From positions 1 to 13,871 of the forward strand of contig CAZQLE010000102.1 in the NCBI GenBank assembly GCA_964593905.1: 13,871 nucleotides of DNA. The letters are read 5' to 3'. Each line of letters starts with the position of its first letter. The first letter of the stretch is position 1. This DNA comes from CAZQLE01 sp964593905 (lineage in GTDB: Bacteria > Chloroflexota > Anaerolineae > Anaerolineales > Anaerolineaceae). Under the pieces are notes generated by a model that made no database searches, had not been told where the DNA came from, and worked only from the letters and a program-made list of their open reading frames with translations. Below, piece after piece: positions 13,670-13,871 of the stretch. The position numbers and the translations under genes are program-made.

Positions 13670-13871
13670 GTGCGCACAATTCATTGCAACAAGTTCGGGC
13701 TGTTTGTGCTTGCCATTCTGGGCAGTTTGACCCTGGCTGGCTGTCGGTTGGTCAGACCGATTCAGGCTGCATTCATCACGCATACCCCAACCACAACCCA
13801 GACGCCCACGCTTACGCTAACCCCCACCGTCACCCTGGCGCCGACCCTGCCCTATGTTGAGCCTTTTACAG
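13670..13871 (+). CDS. lipoprotein with Thr/Pro-rich linker, C-terminus beyond window
   Basis: From GTG at 13670 the frame stays open for 67 codons to the window edge. It encodes a lipoprotein signal: basic N-terminus (residues 2-8), hydrophobic core FGLFVLAILGSLTLA, and a lipobox LAGC ending at Cys25. A low-complexity Thr/Pro linker follows (about residues 40-60, repeated TPT/TLT units), typical of a flexible spacer between lipid anchor and an exported domain. That domain lies outside the window, so function is unknown. No ribosome-binding site is present; the extended -10 six bases upstream supports a leaderless start at this GTG. The open frame, signal peptide and promoter agree, so the gene call is good despite truncation. 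Confidence 0.78.
   Translation, partial: MRTIHCNKFGLFVLAILGSLTLAGCRLVRPIQAAFITHTPTTTQTPTLTLTPTVTLAPTLPYVEPFT

Noticed and set aside
13199..13783. A 194-codon minus-strand frame overlapping the AOR end, the MoaD-like gene and the lipoprotein start.
   Set aside because: It is antisense to three supported genes and its translation has no family features; such frames are common in GC-rich DNA.
1..13871. CRISPR arrays, tRNA genes, insertion sequences, phage genes or a multi-gene defence island.
   Set aside because: No regular direct repeats with spacers, cloverleaf-like sequences, transposase or integrase motifs, or defence-type nucleases were seen on either strand.

Overview
The window reads as ordinary chromosome from a GC-rich anaerobic or facultative bacterium, most probably Chloroflexota (Anaerolineae-like). 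This is an inference from the gene mix: a tungsten-type aldehyde ferredoxin oxidoreductase with a MoaD-like partner, a processive-glycolipid-synthase-type glycosyltransferase, and lipoproteins with Thr/Pro linkers. No rRNA, tRNA, CRISPR array, insertion sequence or phage gene is visible.

Layout. 1-556 (-): 5' part of a TadE-like membrane protein, probably leaderless. 635-2419 (+): methionyl-tRNA synthetase with its own terminator. 2518-4284 (-): a fusion of a PncC/CinA-C nicotinamide-nucleotide amidase with an MGDG-synthase/UgtP-type glycosyltransferase. 4509-5735 (+): membrane-anchored LysM-LysM-M23 endopeptidase, sharing a bidirectional terminator with a convergent cupredoxin-like lipoprotein (5823-6233, -). 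6434-7090 (+): lytic transglycosylase, sharing a second bidirectional terminator with convergent GDP-mannose 4,6-dehydratase (7162-8232, -). 8582-10063 (+): membrane-anchored serine beta-lactamase-like protein. 10157-11236 (-): HAD-HD double phosphohydrolase. 11425-13565 (+): AOR-family oxidoreductase overlapping a MoaD-like gene. 13670-end (+): 5' part of a leaderless lipoprotein gene.

The genes are mostly single transcription units that alternate in strand, each with a readable promoter or terminator; the AOR-MoaD pair is the only clear operon. A cell-envelope theme runs through 2518-10063 (glycolipid synthesis, two peptidoglycan hydrolases, a penicillin-recognising fold, GDP-sugar synthesis). 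The AOR-MoaD pair is a separate redox module in which the MoaD-like protein plausibly serves pterin-cofactor sulfur transfer.

Most worth a second look: the amidase-glycosyltransferase fusion; a strongly self-complementary 124-base block in the gmd/beta-lactamase-like intergenic region (8375-8498); two leaderless genes with the same TATAAT-N6-start layout; the HAD-HD fusion; a MoaD-like protein whose diglycine is not C-terminal; and a cupredoxin lacking the usual axial Met. No clearly new multi-gene system was found.
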